Below, piece by piece: positions 61,341 through 64,000 of a DNA stretch of 64,000 nt. Location: contig NZ_JADFBY010000008.1 in the NCBI RefSeq assembly GCF_015223065.1, positions 1 to 64,000 on the forward strand. The letters are read 5' to 3'. The translations under genes and the position numbers were made by a program. Numbering within the stretch: position 1 is the stretch's first letter; each line of letters begins with the position of its first letter. This stretch comes from Mucilaginibacter sp. JRF (GTDB taxonomy: Bacteria; Bacteroidota; Bacteroidia; Sphingobacteriales; Sphingobacteriaceae). The notes beneath the pieces are model-generated. The model searched no databases. It saw only the letters and a list, made by a program, of their open reading frames with translations, and was not told the DNA's origin.

Positions 61341-63476
61341 TTACTCCTGTACTAATGAAAAATCAATTTGCTTTTTTGTCAGGTCAACGTTCTTCACCTT
61401 AACTTTCACCTCGTCGCCCAGTTGATACACCTTCTTTTTACGCTGACCGATGATGGCATAGTTCTTTTCATCCAGCGTGTAAAAATCATCGCTTATATCG
61501 CGCAGGCGTATCATGCCCTCACATTTATTTTCAATGATCTCTACGTACATACCCCACTCGGTAACGCCTGATATAATACCGCTGTAGGTATTCCCAACCT
61601 GATCGGCAAGGTATTCGGCTTGTTTGTACTTAACTGATGAGCGCTCGGCATCGGCAGCCTTTTTCTCCATTTGCGAGCTGTGTACACAAAGTTTTTCGTA
61701 ATGCTCGGCATTGGCAGATTGCCCGCCGTTAAGGTAATGGAACAACAGCCTGTGCACCATCACATCCGGGTAACGGCGTATGGGCGATGTAAAGTGCGTA
61801 TAATGATCGAACGCTAAACCGTAATGGCTGGTACCCTTTGTAGTGTAAACTGCCTTAGCCATTGAGCGTATGGCCAGGTGAGTAAGTACGTTCTGCTCTT
61901 TTTTACCTTCTACACTCTCCATTAAATGGTTCAATGAACGGGCTACTTCCTTATCGCTCTTGGTGTTAATTTTATAGCCAAAACGGGCGGCAAACTGTGC
62001 AAAGTTGGCCAGTGTTTCGGGCTGAGGGGCATCGTGCACCCGGTATACAAAGGTGAACTTATTTTTACCCTTACCTTTTTTGCTTACAAACTCGGCCACC
62101 TTACGATTAGCCAGCAGCATAAAATCCTCAATAAGTTTGTGGGCATCCTTACGCTCTTTTACATACACACCTATTGGCTTGCTATGCTCATCAAGCTTAA
62201 ATTTAACCTCGGTAGTTTCAAAGCTAATAGCGCCCGACTTAAACTTACGCTCGCGCAGTATGTGGGCCAGCTCGTTCAGCTTTAATATCTCCTCGCTGTA
62301 TTCACCTGCCTTATCTTCAATTATTTGCTGTACCTCCTCATAAGTAAAGCGCCTGTTAGAGTGGATCACCGTTTTGCCGTACCATTCGGTAACAATGTTG
62401 GCGTTCTCATCCAACTCAAAAACAGCGGCAAAGCACAGTTTATCCTCATGCGGACGAAGCGAACACAATCCATTCGATAATCGTTCCGGCAGCATCGGTA
62501 TTACCCTATCAACCAAATAAACTGATGTACCACGTTCAAAGGCTTCCTTATCCAAGGCTGAATCAGGTTCGATGTAATGCGCTACGTCGGCTATATGAAC
62601 GCCAACCTCGTAGTTGCCGTTATCGAGCTTTTTAAATGATATAGCGTCATCGAAATCCTTAGCATCATAAGGGTCGATAGTGATGGTCAATACATCCCTG
62701 AAATCAAGACGTTTAGCTATTTCTTCCTCAGTAATAACTTCAGGTATTGATTCGGCCTCATGTTCCACCTCTGCCGGGAATGATAACGGGAAACCATACT
62801 CGGCCAATATGGCGTTCATCTCGGTATCGTTCTCGCCCTGTACACCCAAAATATGCTTAACCTTACCTACCGGATTTTTAGCACCCGCAGGCCAGTCGGT
62901 TATTTCGGCAACCGCCTTTACACCGTTACGCGCACCATTAAGCTGCTCCAGCGGTATAAAAATATCGTGCAGCATCTTGCGGTCGTCTGGGATAAAAAAG
63001 GCGTAATGTTCAGATAATTTTACAATACCGGTGAACTCCATTTTACGGCGTTCCAGTATCTCAATTACTTCACCTTCCTTGCGTCGACCTTTGCTTTTGG
63101 CATACACATATACCTTAACACGGTCGCCGTTAAGGGCGGTGCGCAGCTTACGAGGGGCTACAAATATGTCGTTCTCGTCGTCATCATCAGTAACAATAAA
63201 TGCCGAGCCATCATTGGTCATATCCACCTTACCCTCAACAAAAGTTTTAAGTTCAAGCAGTTGAAATTTACCCGGAGATATTTGTTTGATGGTATCTTTT
63301 TTTGATTCCTCTTTTAGTATTTCGAGGATGATATCGCGCGATTCCGGATCGCGCACGTTCAGTTTAGCAGATACCTGCTTATAGTTTAGCGGTGTATTAC
63401 CGTTTTCTTCAAATACGCCCAACACCATTTGTGTGAGCACTTGTTTTATAGTAGAATTACTTTTTCTTTTAGACAT
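61341..63476 (-). CDS. rnr: Ribonuclease R
   Basis: 711 aa. N-terminal winged-helix-like segment (about 10-65), cold-shock domains (about 70-230), the RNB catalytic domain (about 255-590; DVLTITIDPYDAKDFDDAIS with the catalytic Asp cluster) and a C-terminal S1 domain (about 625-705; GIISGVTEWGMYVEI). 3'-5' exoribonuclease that degrades structured RNA. It is upstream of and in line with the prenyl synthase gene. Confidence 0.95.
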   Translation of the reverse strand: MSKRKSNSTIKQVLTQMVLGVFEENGNTPLNYKQVSAKLNVRDPESRDIILEILKEESKKDTIKQISPGKFQLLELKTFVEGKVDMTNDGSAFIVTDDDDENDIFVAPRKLRTALNGDRVKVYVYAKSKGRRKEGEVIEILERRKMEFTGIVKLSEHYAFFIPDDRKMLHDIFIPLEQLNGARNGVKAVAEITDWPAGAKNPVGKVKHILGVQGENDTEMNAILAEYGFPLSFPAEVEHEAESIPEVITEEEIAKRLDFRDVLTITIDPYDAKDFDDAISFKKLDNGNYEVGVHIADVAHYIEPDSALDKEAFERGTSVYLVDRVIPMLPERLSNGLCSLRPHEDKLCFAAVFELDENANIVTEWYGKTVIHSNRRFTYEEVQQIIEDKAGEYSEEILKLNELAHILRERKFKSGAISFETTEVKFKLDEHSKPIGVYVKERKDAHKLIEDFMLLANRKVAEFVSKKGKGKNKFTFVYRVHDAPQPETLANFAQFAARFGYKINTKSDKEVARSLNHLMESVEGKKEQNVLTHLAIRSMAKAVYTTKGTSHYGLAFDHYTHFTSPIRRYPDVMVHRLLFHYLNGGQSANAEHYEKLCVHSSQMEKKAADAERSSVKYKQAEYLADQVGNTYSGIISGVTEWGMYVEIIENKCEGMIRLRDISDDFYTLDEKNYAIIGQRKKKVYQLGDEVKVKVKNVDLTKKQIDFSLVQE

Positions 63477-63583
63477 GGAATTGATTTCAGAACACTTTGT
63501 AAATGTTCGGTGATCGGTCAGTTTTAATTAAACAGTCCTATATGTTTAACACCCAAATATAGATAAAGTGTTTCGCTTAGTTA

Positions 63584-64000
63584 TTAATCAGGAATTGCTG
63601 AAATTAGCGAACGTGTATATTCTTCTTTGGGGTTATTATATATTTCCTCCGGAAAGCCTTGTTCAACAATGCGTCCTTTGTTCATCACCATCATACGGTC
63701 GGATATATGTTTGATCACGGCCAGATCGTGCGAGATGAATACGTAGCTTAGCTTGAACTCCTCTTGCAAATCCCGCAGTAAATTAAGCACTTGTGCCTGT
63801 ACTGATACATCTAACGCAGATACCGACTCATCGCAAATAATGAACTTGGGTTGCAATACCAAAGCCCTGGCAATAACAATACGCTGCCTTTGTCCGCCCG
63901 AGAATTCATGCGGGTAACGGTTAAAATGTTCGGGTAGTAATCCTACACGCTCCAGCACTTCTTTTATTTTTTTGCGGCGGGTAGCGTCATCATTATACAG
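63584..64000 (-). CDS. Oligopeptide/dipeptide-type ABC transporter ATPase, C-terminal part (cut by window edge)
   Basis: 139 codons of a longer gene; the start is beyond the right edge. Contains the signature SGGQRQRIVIARAL, Walker B PKFIICDE, the D-loop SALD and the H-loop ISHDL. The end EEYTRSLISAIP is typical of Dpp/Opp-type ATPases. It energises peptide uptake. The rest of the operon is outside the window. An internal GTG at 63958 is not the true start, because the frame continues to the edge. Confidence 0.9.
   Translation of the reverse strand: MYNDDATRRKKIKEVLERVGLLPEHFNRYPHEFSGGQRQRIVIARALVLQPKFIICDESVSALDVSVQAQVLNLLRDLQEEFKLSYVFISHDLAVIKHISDRMMVMNKGRIVEQGFPEEIYNNPKEEYTRSLISAIPD

Noticed and set aside
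1..64000. CRISPR arrays, tRNA or rRNA genes, transposases, phage genes
   Set aside because: Looked for regular repeats, cloverleaf-like segments and typical proteins; none could be supported by reading the sequence.

Overview
The window looks like a chromosome segment of a Bacteroidota bacterium, most likely Sphingobacteriaceae (Mucilaginibacter/Pedobacter-like). The evidence is two SusC/SusD pairs, an ECF sigma/FecR system, a SusC with an STN domain, lipoproteins with Cys at the signal-peptide end, TAnnTTTG-type promoter boxes, and typical families (DUF4832, DUF5689, DUF3857, MG2/plug protein, a NagB-PIG-L fusion). The genus is inferred from gene content only. I saw no rRNA, tRNA, CRISPR array, insertion sequence or prophage.

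Region 1 (1-16.7 kb, all minus strand) is an amino-sugar utilisation locus. In transcription order it holds a LacI-type repressor, two tandem CAAACGTTTG operators, SusC, SusD, a PKD-domain surface lipoprotein, a DUF5009 (NagX-like) membrane acetyltransferase, a DUF4874/DUF4832 lipoprotein, a HexNAc-kinase-like phosphotransferase, a CBM9-like protein, a FucP/NagP-type permease and a Tat-exported GH109-like enzyme, then a terminator. A NagB-PIG-L fusion and the start of a phosphosugar mutase follow. The logic is outer-membrane import of a HexNAc-containing glycan, hydrolysis, uptake, phosphorylation and entry into amino-sugar metabolism.

Region 2 (16.8-26.7 kb, minus strand) is a second SusC/SusD locus under different control: ECF sigma, secreted metallophosphoesterase, FecR anti-sigma, STN-bearing SusC, SusD, DUF5689 lipoprotein, then a strong terminator. 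Phosphate-ester or nucleic-acid scavenging is a plausible but unproven role.

Region 3 (26.7-64 kb) is mixed core genome: an MG2/plug envelope protein, a Lys-rich small protein, MerR and ComEC, an LTA-synthase-like phosphotransferase, a ferritin-like protein, CDF exporter plus Nudix, an aminotransferase, RlmB, DnaB, the radical SAM/DUF4130 pair known as UdgX partners, a PQQ sugar dehydrogenase with cytochrome c and a ricin-like lectin, PrmC, RibD, YigZ, DinB, MgtE, BioB, a TlpA-like thioredoxin, a two-lobed trypsin-like protease, two DUF3857 transglutaminase-like paralogues, a DnaQ-like exonuclease, a tandem TonB_C protein, a prenyl synthase, RNase R and the C-terminal part of a peptide-type ABC ATPase.

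Most notable for follow-up: the LacI-operated locus with a candidate hydrolase of unknown activity, the phosphoesterase nested inside a sigma/anti-sigma SusCD operon, a protease with a degenerate second trypsin lobe carrying Cys at the nucleophile position, a repeat-derived in-frame insertion in PrmC, palindromes over the promoter of the radical SAM/DUF4130 pair, and TAnnTTTG boxes lying only 1-7 nt from start codons, which suggests near-leaderless mRNAs.
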